Shown in pieces: positions 17,809 through 26,489 of a DNA stretch of 64,000 nt. The first letter of the stretch is position 1, and the number at the start of each line of letters is the position of its first letter. This DNA comes from Citrobacter telavivensis. GTDB taxonomy: Bacteria > Pseudomonadota > Gammaproteobacteria > Enterobacterales > Enterobacteriaceae. The position numbers and the translations under genes are program-made. The stretch spans positions 2,294,001 through 2,358,000 of the forward strand of contig CP045205.1 in assembly GCA_009363175.1 (NCBI GenBank), given 5' to 3'. The notes below the pieces were generated by a model. The model ran no database searches and was not told the DNA's origin. It saw nothing but the letters and a program-made list of their open reading frames with translations.

Positions 17809-18546
17809 ATGTGGAAAACACTTCATCAACTGGCTATGCCCCCACGGCTGTATCAGCTTTGTGGCTATTTCGTGCCGTGGCTGGCCGTCGCCAGTGTACT
17901 GGTGCTGGCTACGGGTTGGATCTGGGGATTCGGTTTTGCACCCGCGGATTACCAGCAGGGGCAGAGCTACCGCATTATTTATCTGCATGTCCCGGCAGCA
18001 ATCTGGTCAATGGGGATTTATGCCTCGATGGCGGTGGCGGCGTTTATCGGCCTGGTCTGGCAGATGAAAATGGCGAACCTGGCGCTGGCCGCGATGGCGC
18101 CGATTGGTGCGGTGTTTACATTTATTGCGCTGGTTACCGGCTCTGCCTGGGGCAAACCGATGTGGGGCACCTGGTGGGTATGGGATGCGCGGCTGACTTC
18201 GGAACTGGTGCTGCTGTTTCTCTACGTTGGCGCGATTGCCCTGTGGCATGCGTTTGACGACCGTAAAATGGCAGGGCGCGCAGCAGGGATCCTGGTGCTG
18301 ATTGGCGTGGTGAACCTGCCGATCATTCACTATTCGGTGGAGTGGTGGAACACGCTGCATCAGGGCTCAACCCGCATGCAGCAAAGCATTGACCCGGCTA
18401 TGCGTACGCCGCTGCGGTTGGCGATTATCGGCTACCTGCTGCTGTTCATCACGCTGTCGCTGATGCGCATGCGTAACCTGATTCTGATGATGGAAAAACG
18501 TCGCCCGTGGGTGAGTGAACTGATTTTAAAAAGGGGCCGCCAATGA
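17809..18546 (+). CDS. ccmC: Haem-binding cytochrome c maturation protein CcmC
   Basis: Inner-membrane protein that loads haem onto CcmE. The 245 residues equal E. coli, with six transmembrane spans, the periplasmic tryptophan-rich WWD-type motif WGTWWVWDARLTSE near 114-127, and the flanking haem-ligand histidines (LHVPAAIWS and HYSVEWWN). The start ATG at 17809 follows CGGAATT about 8 bp upstream, 39 bp after the last REP unit. It overlaps ccmD by four bases. Confidence 0.97.
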   Translation: MWKTLHQLAMPPRLYQLCGYFVPWLAVASVLVLATGWIWGFGFAPADYQQGQSYRIIYLHVPAAIWSMGIYASMAVAAFIGLVWQMKMANLALAAMAPIGAVFTFIALVTGSAWGKPMWGTWWVWDARLTSELVLLFLYVGAIALWHAFDDRKMAGRAAGILVLIGVVNLPIIHYSVEWWNTLHQGSTRMQQSIDPAMRTPLRLAIIGYLLLFITLSLMRMRNLILMMEKRRPWVSELILKRGRQ

Positions 18547-18755
18547 CCACTGCATTTGCATCCTGGAGTGAATTTTTTGCGATGGGCGGCTACGCCTTTT
18601 ACGTCTGGCTGGCCGTGGCGCTGAGCATCATCCCGCTGGCGGTACTGGTTATTCATACCGTGACGCAGCATCGCGCCATCTTGCGTGATGTTTCCCGACA
18701 ACGGGCGCGTGAAGCCCGCCTGCGTGCGGCGCAGACAGAACGGGAGGCGGCGTGA
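18543..18755 (+). CDS. ccmD: CcmC-CcmE release factor CcmD
   Basis: Small single-span membrane protein needed to release haem-loaded CcmE from the CcmABC complex. The 70 residues begin TTAFASWSEFFAMGGYAFYVW, one transmembrane helix at about 18-42, then a highly charged, arginine-rich cytoplasmic tail (RQRAREARLRAAQTERE). It overlaps both neighbours by four bases. Confidence 0.94.
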   Translation: MTTAFASWSEFFAMGGYAFYVWLAVALSIIPLAVLVIHTVTQHRAILRDVSRQRAREARLRAAQTEREAA

Positions 18756-19231
18756 ATATTCGACGTAAGAACCGTTTATGGATTGCCTGCGGCGTACTCG
18801 TTGGATTAGCACTGACGATTACGCTGGTGCTTTACGCGCTGCGCGCCAACATCGACCTGTTCTATACGCCAGGTGAGATTATCTACGGTAAACGCGAGAC
18901 GCAGCAGATGCCGGAAGTGGGCCAGCGGCTGCGGGTGGGCGGCATGGTTATGCCCGGCAGCGTGAAACGCGATCCGAACTCGCTGAAGGTGAATTTCAGC
19001 ATCTATGACGCCGAAGGCGTGGTGGATGTCACCTACGAAGGCATCCTGCCGGACCTGTTCCGTGAAGGGCAGGGCGTGGTGGTGCAGGGGGAACTCGGCG
19101 AGAAAAATCACATCCTCGCGAAAGAAGTTCTCGCCAAGCATGATGAGAATTACACGCCGCCGGAAGTCGAAAAAGCGATGCAGGAAAACCATCGTCGCCC
19201 GGCAAGCGTCAATAAGGATAAGACATCATGA
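18752..19231 (+). CDS. ccmE: Periplasmic haem chaperone CcmE
   Basis: Membrane-anchored chaperone that binds haem covalently through a histidine and delivers it to CcmF/H. The 159 residues have an N-terminal anchor (about 8-30) and an OB-fold beta barrel. The haem-binding histidine is in LAKHDENY near residue 130, followed by the flexible C-terminal TPPEVEKAM region. It starts with GTG inside ccmD. Confidence 0.96.
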   Translation: MNIRRKNRLWIACGVLVGLALTITLVLYALRANIDLFYTPGEIIYGKRETQQMPEVGQRLRVGGMVMPGSVKRDPNSLKVNFSIYDAEGVVDVTYEGILPDLFREGQGVVVQGELGEKNHILAKEVLAKHDENYTPPEVEKAMQENHRRPASVNKDKTS

Positions 19232-21171
19232 TGCCTGAAATTGGCAATGCGCTGTTATGCCTGGCTCTCGGCGTTGCGTTGTTACTCTCAGTCTATCCGC
19301 TATGGGGTGTGGCACGCGGCGACGCGCGGATGATGGCATCGGCAAGACCCTTCGCCTGGCTGCTGTTCATCCTGGTGATGGGGGCCTTCATGGTGCTGAT
19401 CAACGCCTTTGTGGTGAATGATTTTACCGTGCTCTATGTCGCCAGTAACTCCAACACGCAACTGCCCGTCTGGTATCGCGTCGCGGCCACCTGGGGCGCG
19501 CATGAAGGCTCGCTGCTGCTCTGGGTGTTGCTGATGAGCGGCTGGACGTTTGCCGTCGCGCTGTTTTCTCAGCGGATGCCGCTGGATATCGTCGCCCGCG
19601 TGCTCGCGGTGATGGGGATGGTCAGCGTCGGTTTCCTGTTATTCATTCTGTTTACCTCCAACCCCTTTGCCCGCACGCTGCCGGATTTCCCGATTGAAGG
19701 GCGCGATCTGAATCCATTGTTGCAGGATCCGGGACTGATCTTCCATCCGCCGCTGCTGTATATGGGCTATGTGGGTTTCTCAGTCGCCTTCGCGTTCGCT
19801 ATCGCGGCGTTGATGAGCGGTCGTCTGGACAGCACCTTTGCCCGTTTTTCGCGTCCGTGGACGCTGGCCGCGTGGGTTTTTCTGACGCTAGGGATCGTGC
19901 TGGGCTCGGCATGGGCTTACTACGAACTCGGCTGGGGCGGCTGGTGGTTCTGGGACCCGGTGGAAAACGCCTCGTTTATGCCGTGGCTGGTGGGCACCGC
20001 GCTGATGCACTCGCTGGCGGTCACTGAACAGCGCGGTAGTTTCAAAGCGTGGACGCTGCTGCTCTCCATCTGTGCGTTCTCGCTCTGTCTGTTGGGGACG
20101 TTCCTTGTACGCTCGGGCGTGCTGGTATCGGTGCATGCGTTTGCTTCCGACCCGTCCCGCGGGATGTTCATTTTGGCCTTCATGGTGCTGGTGATCGGCG
20201 GCTCGCTGCTGCTGTTTGCCACGCGAGGGCATAAGGTCCGCTCCAGGGTGAATAACGCCCTCTGGTCACGCGAATCGTTGCTGCTTGGTAACAACGTGCT
20301 GCTGATTGCCGCCATGCTGGTGGTGCTGCTGGGAACACTGCTCCCACTGGTGCATAAGCAGCTCGGGCTGGGGAGTATTTCCATCGGCGAACCGTTCTTT
20401 AATACCATGTTTACCTGGCTGATGGCGCCGTTTGCCCTGCTGCTGGGCATTGGCCCGCTGGTCCGCTGGGGACGCGATCGACCGCGTAAATTGCAACGGT
20501 TGCTGGTCATCGCGCTGGTCAGCACTTTTGGGCTCTCTCTGCTGCTGCCGTGGCTGTTTGAGAGCAAGATTGTCGCCATGACGGTTGTCGGGCTGGCAAT
20601 GGCCTGCTGGGTGTTTGTGCTGGCGATGGCGGAGCTTGCGCAGCGTATATCGCGTGGTACAAAAATGACGCTCAGCTACTGCGGGATGGTGGCCGGGCAC
20701 GTCGGCCTGGCGGTGACGATTGTCGGGATCGCCTTCAGTCAGAACTACAGCGTCGAGCGCGATGTCCGCATGAAGGCCGGCGATAGCGTCGATATTCATG
20801 AATATCGCTTCACCTTCCGTGAAGTGAAGGATATCACTGGCCCCAACTATCGCGGTGGCGTGGCAATTATCGGCGTGACCCGTGATGGCAAAGCAGAAGC
20901 GACGCTGCACGCCGAAAAACGGTTCTATAACAGCACCAGTTCGATGATGACGGAAGCGGCGATTGACGGCGGGATCACCCGCGATCTGTACGCGGCGCTC
21001 GGCGAAGAACTGGATAACGGCGCGTGGGCCGTTCGTCTGTATTACAAACCGTTTATTCGCTGGATCTGGGCGGGTGGAATATTGATGGCGCTGGGTGGGC
21101 TGTTGTGTCTGTTTGACCCACGTTATCGCAAACGCGTACAACCGCAAAAATCGGCGTCGGAGGCGGTATGA
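19228..21171 (+). CDS. ccmF: Haem lyase subunit CcmF
   Basis: Large polytopic membrane protein that transfers haem from CcmE to apocytochrome c together with CcmH. The 647 residues equal E. coli, with about 15 membrane spans. The WWD domain (GGWWFWDPVENASFMPWL) is near 230-250, and conserved histidines lie in WGAHEGSLLLW and LVHKQLG. A long C-terminal periplasmic loop precedes the last span. Start and stop each overlap neighbours by four bases. Confidence 0.97.
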   Translation: MMPEIGNALLCLALGVALLLSVYPLWGVARGDARMMASARPFAWLLFILVMGAFMVLINAFVVNDFTVLYVASNSNTQLPVWYRVAATWGAHEGSLLLWVLLMSGWTFAVALFSQRMPLDIVARVLAVMGMVSVGFLLFILFTSNPFARTLPDFPIEGRDLNPLLQDPGLIFHPPLLYMGYVGFSVAFAFAIAALMSGRLDSTFARFSRPWTLAAWVFLTLGIVLGSAWAYYELGWGGWWFWDPVENASFMPWLVGTALMHSLAVTEQRGSFKAWTLLLSICAFSLCLLGTFLVRSGVLVSVHAFASDPSRGMFILAFMVLVIGGSLLLFATRGHKVRSRVNNALWSRESLLLGNNVLLIAAMLVVLLGTLLPLVHKQLGLGSISIGEPFFNTMFTWLMAPFALLLGIGPLVRWGRDRPRKLQRLLVIALVSTFGLSLLLPWLFESKIVAMTVVGLAMACWVFVLAMAELAQRISRGTKMTLSYCGMVAGHVGLAVTIVGIAFSQNYSVERDVRMKAGDSVDIHEYRFTFREVKDITGPNYRGGVAIIGVTRDGKAEATLHAEKRFYNSTSSMMTEAAIDGGITRDLYAALGEELDNGAWAVRLYYKPFIRWIWAGGILMALGGLLCLFDPRYRKRVQPQKSASEAV

Positions 21172-21725
21172 AGCGCAACGTACTTTTGATTCCCTTTGTG
21201 ATTTTCCTCGTGATTGCCGCGGCGTTGCTGTGGCAACTGGCGCGCAACGCAGAAGGCGACACGCCGACGAATCTGGAATCGGCACTGATTGGTAAACCGG
21301 TGCCGACCTTTCGACTCGAGTCTCTGGAAAACCCCGGTAAGCATTATGAGGCGGACGTGCTGACCCAGGGCAAACCGGTCTTACTCAACGTCTGGGCGAC
21401 GTGGTGCCCGACCTGTCGCGCTGAGCATCAGTATCTGAACCAGTTGTCGGCACAGGGGATTCGCGTGGTGGGGCTGAACTATAAGGACGACCGCCAGAAA
21501 GCCATCGTCTGGCTGAAAGAGCTGGGTAATCCCTACGCGCTGAGCCTGTTTGACGGCGACGGCATGCTGGGCCTGGATCTGGGGGTCTATGGCGCGCCGG
21601 AAACGTTTCTGATCGACGGTAAAGGCATTATTCGCTATCGCCATGCCGGGGATCTGAACGCCCGCGTCTGGGAGAGTGAAATCAAGCCGCTGTGGGAGAA
21701 ATACAGCAAGGAGGCCGCGCAATGA
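21168..21725 (+). CDS. ccmG: Thiol:disulfide interchange protein CcmG (DsbE)
   Basis: Membrane-tethered thioredoxin that keeps the CxxCH cysteines of apocytochromes reduced. The 185 residues have an N-terminal anchor (about 5-25), a thioredoxin fold with active site WCPTC near residue 80, and the GVYGAPETFLIDG segment containing the cis-proline. It overlaps ccmF and ccmH by four bases each. Confidence 0.97.
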   Translation: MKRNVLLIPFVIFLVIAAALLWQLARNAEGDTPTNLESALIGKPVPTFRLESLENPGKHYEADVLTQGKPVLLNVWATWCPTCRAEHQYLNQLSAQGIRVVGLNYKDDRQKAIVWLKELGNPYALSLFDGDGMLGLDLGVYGAPETFLIDGKGIIRYRHAGDLNARVWESEIKPLWEKYSKEAAQ

Positions 21726-22774
21726 GAATTCTGCTGAGTGTGCTGATGCTGCTGCTTTCTGCCAACGCGCTGGCCACCATTGATGTGATGCAGTTTAAGG
21801 ATGAAGCCCAGGAGCAACAGTTCCGCCAGTTAACCGAACAACTGCGCTGTCCGAAATGCCAGAACAACAGCATCGCGGATTCCAATTCAATGATTGCGAC
21901 CGACCTGCGGCAGAAAGTGTATGAACTGATGCAGGAAGGGAAAAGTCAGAAAGAGATAGTCGACTACATGGTGGCGCGCTATGGCAACTTCGTCACCTAT
22001 GATCCGCCGCTGACACCGCTGACTATTCTGCTGTGGGTGCTCCCGGTAGCGGCAATTGGTGCCGGTGGCTGGATTATCGTTGCCCGCTCGCGTCGACGGG
22101 TACGCCTGAAACAGGAGGTGTTCCCGGACGAGATGACGTTAGCGCAGGGCAAACGCGCCGGGCTGGCGGTTTATCTGCCGGGTATTGTGATTGCCGTCAT
22201 TGTAAGTGCAGTCAGTTATTACCAGACCGGGAGCTATAAGCAGGTGGTAATCTGGCAGCAGGCGACGGCACAAAGCCCGGCCCTGCTGGAGCGCGCGCTG
22301 GATCCAAAAGCGCAGCCGCTGGATGAGGAAGAGATGACGCGTCTGGCGCTGGGGCTGCGTACCCGTCTGCAAAGTGATGCGACGAACGTGGAAGGCTGGA
22401 TCATGCTGGGGCGGATCGGCATGGTACTCGGCAATGCCAGTACCGCTACCGAGGCATATGCTAACGCCTATCGACTCGATCCGAAGAACAGCGATGCGGC
22501 GCTGGGCTATGCTGAAGCGCTAACCCGCTCTTCTGATCCTGATGATAACCGTCGTGGAGGGGAGTTGTTGCGAGAGCTGGTCCGTCGCGATCACGCCAAT
22601 GTGCGGGTCCTGAGCATGTACGCCTTCAATGCCTACGAGCAGGAACGTTTTGGCGACGCGGTGGCGGCCTGGGAAATGATGCTGAAGATGCTGCCAGCGA
22701 ACGATACGCGTCGTGCGGTGATTGAGCGCAGTATTGCGCAGGCAATGCAGCACTTATCACCAAAAAGTGAGTAA
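21722..22774 (+). CDS. ccmH: Cytochrome c maturation protein CcmH (CcmL-CcmI fusion)
   Basis: Bifunctional haem-lyase component. The N-terminal CcmL-like domain has a signal/anchor and the redox motif LRCPKCQNNSI near residues 41-51. The C-terminal part, after transmembrane segments at about 105-125 and 150-170, is a TPR-rich CcmI-like domain that binds apocytochrome (WIMLGRIGMVLGN, LGYAEAL). The 350-residue length from the ATG at 21722 matches the fused E. coli protein. That ATG overlaps the ccmG stop. Convergent with narP. Confidence 0.96.
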   Translation: MRILLSVLMLLLSANALATIDVMQFKDEAQEQQFRQLTEQLRCPKCQNNSIADSNSMIATDLRQKVYELMQEGKSQKEIVDYMVARYGNFVTYDPPLTPLTILLWVLPVAAIGAGGWIIVARSRRRVRLKQEVFPDEMTLAQGKRAGLAVYLPGIVIAVIVSAVSYYQTGSYKQVVIWQQATAQSPALLERALDPKAQPLDEEEMTRLALGLRTRLQSDATNVEGWIMLGRIGMVLGNASTATEAYANAYRLDPKNSDAALGYAEALTRSSDPDDNRRGGELLRELVRRDHANVRVLSMYAFNAYEQERFGDAVAAWEMMLKMLPANDTRRAVIERSIAQAMQHLSPKSE

Positions 22775-22775
22775 C

Positions 22776-22807
22776 CACGTGGCCGGACTGAACGCTCCGG
22801 CCGCGTG
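22776..22807. terminator. Bidirectional hairpin between ccmH and narP
   Basis: CACGTGGCCGGA (22776-22787) pairs with TCCGGCCGCGTG (22796-22807) with one mismatch around an 8-nt loop. It is located between two converging stops and followed by TTGTTG on the plus strand. It is probably the shared terminator of nap-ccm and narP, although the T-tract is short. Confidence 0.65.
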
Positions 22808-22815
22808 TTGTTGAA

Positions 22816-23463
22816 TTACTGTAGCCCGCGGGTTTGTAAAAACAGAATGGTGGCGGCAACGCGCGAGCGTACGTTGAGCTTGCGCAGCAGGTTGCGGATA
22901 TGCACCTTCACGGTTTGTTCGGAGATGTTGAGGACCGAGGCAATCTGCTTGTTGGACAGTCCCTGTGCCAGTTCGTGCAGGACATCCAGCTCACGCTCGG
23001 TCAGTATGCTGAACGGATCGTCCTCCTCACCAAACATTTCGCGCTCGCGCAGATAATCACTGACGCGTTCACTGAAAACCTGACCGCCGTTGGCACCCGT
23101 GCGAATAGCGTCCAGCAGGACTTCCGGATCGCTGTCTTTTAACAGATAGCCGTCTGCACCTGCATCAATCAGGGCATAAATGTCACTGGCCGCATCCGAG
23201 ACGGTGAGAATGATAATCTGCGCTGTGATCCCATCGCGGCGCAGGGCGTTCAACGTATCCAGACCGCTCAGCCCTTTCATATTCAGATCAAGCAGGATCA
23301 AATCCAGATCGAGACGGTTTGCCAGATCAATCGCCGTTGCGCCATCGCCCGCTTCGGCAACCACCTCGAATGTCGGATCCAGTTCCAGTAACTGACGGAT
23401 ACCACGACGCATAAGAGGGTGGTCATCTACTATCAGCACCTGAAAAGGCGTTGCTTCAGGCAT
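22816..23463 (-). CDS. narP: Nitrate/nitrite response regulator NarP
   Basis: Two-component DNA-binding regulator phosphorylated by NarQ/NarX; activates nap and other nitrate-responsive genes. The 215 residues equal E. coli. The receiver domain is about 8-125 (IVDDHPLMRRG acidic pocket, phospho-Asp in LILLDLNMKG near 59, and the conserved Lys of LLKDSDPE). A LuxR-type HTH is at the C-terminus (LTERELDVLHELAQGLSNK). I place the start at 23463 rather than the in-frame upstream codon at 23493 because it gives the conserved MPEATPFQ beginning. Adjacent to its target operon. Confidence 0.97.
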   Translation of the reverse strand: MPEATPFQVLIVDDHPLMRRGIRQLLELDPTFEVVAEAGDGATAIDLANRLDLDLILLDLNMKGLSGLDTLNALRRDGITAQIIILTVSDAASDIYALIDAGADGYLLKDSDPEVLLDAIRTGANGGQVFSERVSDYLREREMFGEEDDPFSILTERELDVLHELAQGLSNKQIASVLNISEQTVKVHIRNLLRKLNVRSRVAATILFLQTRGLQ

Positions 23464-23551
23464 AGTTAGCTCCCGATGTTTTATTAGAATCATTATTGTT
23501 ATTCGATCAGGAATCGTCCAGATTCACCGCATCGATAAGAGGGTGAAATAT

Positions 23552-23573
23552 TACCCCAGATTACGCATGGGTA
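23552..23573. promoter_or_regulatory. Possible NarL/NarP heptamer pair upstream of narP
   Basis: TACCCCA (23552-23558) and ATGGGTA (23567-23573, a perfect TACCCAT on the other strand) face each other with eight bases between them. They lie about 90 bp upstream of the narP start. The spacing is not the canonical two, so this is only a candidate autoregulatory site. Confidence 0.25.
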
Positions 23574-23609
23574 AGAAGTAAAACCTGCCGGGAAAAGGGG
23601 GGAGGGGGA

Positions 23610-23631
23610 GCCTCTCATCGTCATGAGAGGC
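23610..23631 (-). terminator. Hairpin after the gtr operon
   Basis: GCCTCTCAT (23610-23618) and ATGAGAGGC (23623-23631) make a perfect 9-bp stem with a CGTC loop, 8 bp beyond the gtrC stop. On the minus strand it is followed by a C/T-rich tract with CCCCTTTTCC. Likely terminator of gtrABC. Confidence 0.6.
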
Positions 23632-23638
23632 GATGTGA

Positions 23639-25183
23639 TTAGGGCAGTAGCGCGACGTGAGCCACGTCTTCCTCGGGTATCGCGCTGAAATACCAGTATT
23701 CATCGTTGATTTTTGCGACGCTAAAACGCGCAAGCGAGAGCGACGTGTCGGACAATGCGGTCTTCACCTGTACGGTGCCGGTTAACGGACGTTTGCTCAC
23801 CAGCATGAAATCGCCGCGGTTATTGAACCAGGCTGTGGTATCGCCGCTGAGCGCTTGTTGCTTGCCGTTTGCCAACACGGAGTAATCGAAGTTAACCTTT
23901 TCCTTTTCCACATTCTCTGCGCCAAAATAACGGCCATAAACCTGCGGATCGTGAAAGAAACCGAAATGACCCCCGCTGTTTTGCATCTTCAAAAAGTGGA
24001 AATCAGGCACGGTAAAGTCCTTGTGCCCCTGACTGAGTTGGCTCTTAACGATACTCACACGGACAAAATCTTGCTGATAAACGCGCGTATAAGCGGCATA
24101 CATTAAGGAGTATGACCAGATGAATACCGCAGCCATCAGGCCCGTAACGGCATAGACGCCATTCATGACCCTGGGACCGGCTACCGTAACGACTTCCCTC
24201 GCGAGGAAAGAGAGGGCCAGCAGGAAGAATAAAAATGTCGACAGCATGACCCGGTCGGGATACGACGGGGAGGCCACCATGATAAAAGAGGTCCCCAGTC
24301 CCACCAGCAGCATTAATCCGGCCATACCGAGATTGGCACTTTTAATGCGATGTCCCTGTCGTTTCGCCGCGAACAAAAGTATCGCCAGTAAAACCAGCAC
24401 CACATAAGAAATCCATACCAGCGCCAGGTGGTTAAAAAAGCGCTCACTCAGATGAATAGTGATTCTTTCGGCGATCGATTTATTGTACCAGACGGTATGC
24501 GCACCCTGGGCGCGAATAAAATTGCCTGGCGAGAAAATCAAAATACTGGCACCCACCAGCGCGGATAAAAAGTAAGCGATCTTATTCGCAATGATGCGTT
24601 TCTCTTGCCAGTAATCGTACACAATAGCCAGCAGTGCAAGGCCAACGACAAAAGGCGCGACGCTTTCATTGGAGCAGCCTGCCAGCAGTCCGAGCAACAG
24701 CATTCCAACGTGCGTCCGCGCTTCGCGCTGTTGTTGTATGCGGTACAGGTTCCATATCCATGCGGCGACGAACAGATTCGTCCACAGGTAGTTTGCGCTA
24801 CCAACGATCCAGAAAACCGTTTGTCCAATATTCGGGTTAGCGACCCAAAAGGTCAGAAAAATAAGGGTAAAAATCAATGCATCATGTTTTTTCCATTTCA
24901 GCGTGCCCGTAGGGGTTTTCACAATGAAATAGCAGAACGCGACGACGACAAGGCCCGTCATGGTCGAGACAAACCAACGAGACTCGGTGGCGAGTAACAG
25001 CGCGCTGACATAATCAGCGACGACGCGCCCGCTCCAGGTCAGGTAGTGATTCAGGTGCGCATCAAATGAGATGCCGAGCAGGGCATAACGGTAATCATCG
25101 GAGTGAATAGGGGTGAACCACTCCAGGACAAATACTGCAAAAAAGGCAATTAAAAGAATGCTTTTATTAACATGCTTTAACAT
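23639..25183 (-). CDS. GtrC-like serotype-specific membrane glucosyltransferase
   Basis: Predicted to transfer the sugar carried by undecaprenyl phosphate onto O-antigen in the periplasm; the acceptor and linkage cannot be deduced. The 514-residue protein has about ten membrane spans with an N-terminal hydrophobic helix. An acidic SDDYRYAL motif lies near residue 30 in the first periplasmic loop, as in many GT-C-fold enzymes. A soluble C-terminal domain occupies about 390-514. Its position after gtrA and gtrB, with the start sharing one base with the gtrB stop (TGATG), is the main reason for the call. GtrC proteins are highly divergent, so direct similarity is not expected. Confidence 0.75.
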   Translation of the reverse strand: MLKHVNKSILLIAFFAVFVLEWFTPIHSDDYRYALLGISFDAHLNHYLTWSGRVVADYVSALLLATESRWFVSTMTGLVVVAFCYFIVKTPTGTLKWKKHDALIFTLIFLTFWVANPNIGQTVFWIVGSANYLWTNLFVAAWIWNLYRIQQQREARTHVGMLLLGLLAGCSNESVAPFVVGLALLAIVYDYWQEKRIIANKIAYFLSALVGASILIFSPGNFIRAQGAHTVWYNKSIAERITIHLSERFFNHLALVWISYVVLVLLAILLFAAKRQGHRIKSANLGMAGLMLLVGLGTSFIMVASPSYPDRVMLSTFLFFLLALSFLAREVVTVAGPRVMNGVYAVTGLMAAVFIWSYSLMYAAYTRVYQQDFVRVSIVKSQLSQGHKDFTVPDFHFLKMQNSGGHFGFFHDPQVYGRYFGAENVEKEKVNFDYSVLANGKQQALSGDTTAWFNNRGDFMLVSKRPLTGTVQVKTALSDTSLSLARFSVAKINDEYWYFSAIPEEDVAHVALLP

Positions 25184-26130
25184 CAGTTATCCTTGTCTGA
25201 ATCATGACCCATCGTTTTACGTTTTTTCAGGATGTATCGAGGCCGCTGCTTGGTTTCGACATAGATTCGCCCGATATACTCACCCAGTACGCCAATACCA
25301 ATAAGCTGAACGCCTCCCAGAAACAGGATTGACACAATCAGGGAAGAATAGCCACGCACGGGATTTCCCCACAGAAGCGTATCTATTACCATTCCCGCGC
25401 CGTAGGTGAAAGAAACCAGGGCGACCGCGAGACCAATGTAGGTCCAGATACGCAGAGGAAAGGTGGAAAAAGAGGTGATCCCTTCCAGTGCGAGGTTCCA
25501 CAGCTTCCAGCCGTTAAATTTGCTCTTCCCGGCACAGCGAGTGGCGCGCGCGTAGAGGACGATGTCGGTTTTGCCGCCAACCCAGGATAAAATCCCTTTC
25601 ATGAACAGATTTCGTTCGGGCATTTGTTTAATGTTGTCCACCACTTCACGACTCATCAGCCGAAAATCGCCGACGTTTTCTTCAATATGCGGTGTGCTGA
25701 TTTTATTGTGCAGCTTGTAGAACCACTCGGCGCTTTTACGCTTCAGGCGACTATTGACAGAGCGATCGGAACGTTTAGCCAGCACAATGTCCGCCCCTTC
25801 CTGCCATTTTTTGATCAGGTGAGGAAGGACTTCGACAGGGTCCTGGAGATCGACATCCATCGGAATAACGGCGTCGCCACTGGCATTGTCGAGCCCGGCA
25901 AGCAGCGCCGGCTCCTTGCCAAAATTTCGCGTAAACGAAAGCGCGACAACAAGAGGATCGGCAACGGCGAGAGCGTTAATGATGGATTCCGTTGCATCGG
26001 TACTGCCATCATTGATGAACACAATTTCGATGTCATGCGCTTTCAGCGCGTCGTATTCGCGCACCGTCTTGTAAAAAAGACCAATGGTTTCTTCTTCGTT
26101 GAAGACAGGAACGACCAGTGAAATTTTCAT
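25183..26130 (-). CDS. gtrB: Bactoprenol glucosyl transferase GtrB
   Basis: GT2-family enzyme that transfers a hexose, usually glucose from UDP-glucose, to undecaprenyl phosphate on the cytoplasmic face of the membrane. The 315 residues show the GT-A start (VVPVFNEEETIGLFY), the DVDLQDP metal/nucleotide motif near 94-100, and VGDFRLMSREV. Two C-terminal transmembrane helices (about 230-255 and 268-290) precede the basic tail ETKQRPRYILKKRK. Closely resembles E. coli YfdH and phage GtrB. Overlaps gtrA by four bases and gtrC by one. Confidence 0.93.
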   Translation of the reverse strand: MKISLVVPVFNEEETIGLFYKTVREYDALKAHDIEIVFINDGSTDATESIINALAVADPLVVALSFTRNFGKEPALLAGLDNASGDAVIPMDVDLQDPVEVLPHLIKKWQEGADIVLAKRSDRSVNSRLKRKSAEWFYKLHNKISTPHIEENVGDFRLMSREVVDNIKQMPERNLFMKGILSWVGGKTDIVLYARATRCAGKSKFNGWKLWNLALEGITSFSTFPLRIWTYIGLAVALVSFTYGAGMVIDTLLWGNPVRGYSSLIVSILFLGGVQLIGIGVLGEYIGRIYVETKQRPRYILKKRKTMGHDSDKDN

Positions 26131-26489
26131 CGTGCGTCCTTGAATACAATGAATCTGGAATAGATAAATCCACAGATAAGGCTAATGGCTGAGAACGCAA
26201 CCAGCGTCACCAGCGGCGGGAAACCGCACTGTTCTGCCCCCCAGCCCGTCAGGATACTGAGCAGGCCCATAAACCCGACATACAGCAGATAGCGACGTGT
26301 TGTAGTCGATTGCTTGAAGGTAAACCGGGCATTGGCATAAAAAGAGAAACTCACAGCAACACTGAACCCCAGGAAATTAGCCAGCGCCTGATGGGTATGA
26401 AAAGCGTAGATGCAGATAGCAAAAACTATCCAGTGAATCAATGTGTTGATCACGCCTACGGAAGTGTACTTAATGAAGTGATGCCACAT
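26127..26489 (-). CDS. gtrA: Bactoprenol-linked glucose flippase GtrA
   Basis: GtrA-family protein that moves the lipid-linked sugar across the inner membrane. From the ATG at 26489 it has 120 residues, the usual family length, with four transmembrane helices (about 7-30, 36-58, 70-90 and 95-115). The family pattern FIKYTSVGVINTLIHW...NFLGFSVAVSFSFYANARFTF is present. A longer frame starting at 26561 adds an unlikely 24 residues. The ribosome-binding site is weak. First gene of the coupled gtrABC operon, 122 bp from a tRNA-Pro fragment. Confidence 0.92.
   Translation of the reverse strand: MWHHFIKYTSVGVINTLIHWIVFAICIYAFHTHQALANFLGFSVAVSFSFYANARFTFKQSTTTRRYLLYVGFMGLLSILTGWGAEQCGFPPLVTLVAFSAISLICGFIYSRFIVFKDAR

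Noticed and set aside
17294..18067. A 257-codon plus-strand open frame (and a 225-codon minus-strand one, 17311-17988) that translate into five near-identical 29-residue repeats, resembling a repeat protein.
   Set aside because: The frames are open only because the BIME unit is 87 bp, a multiple of three. The DNA is composed of inverted REP units, there is no ribosome-binding site, and the plus frame runs into ccmC in the wrong frame.
20266..21285. Long antisense open frames such as 20266-21285, 11478-12314 and 57521-58291 (minus strand).
   Set aside because: They are shadows of ccmF/ccmG, napA and fruB in GC-rich codon-biased DNA, with low-complexity His/Gln/Arg or Ser/Ala-rich translations.
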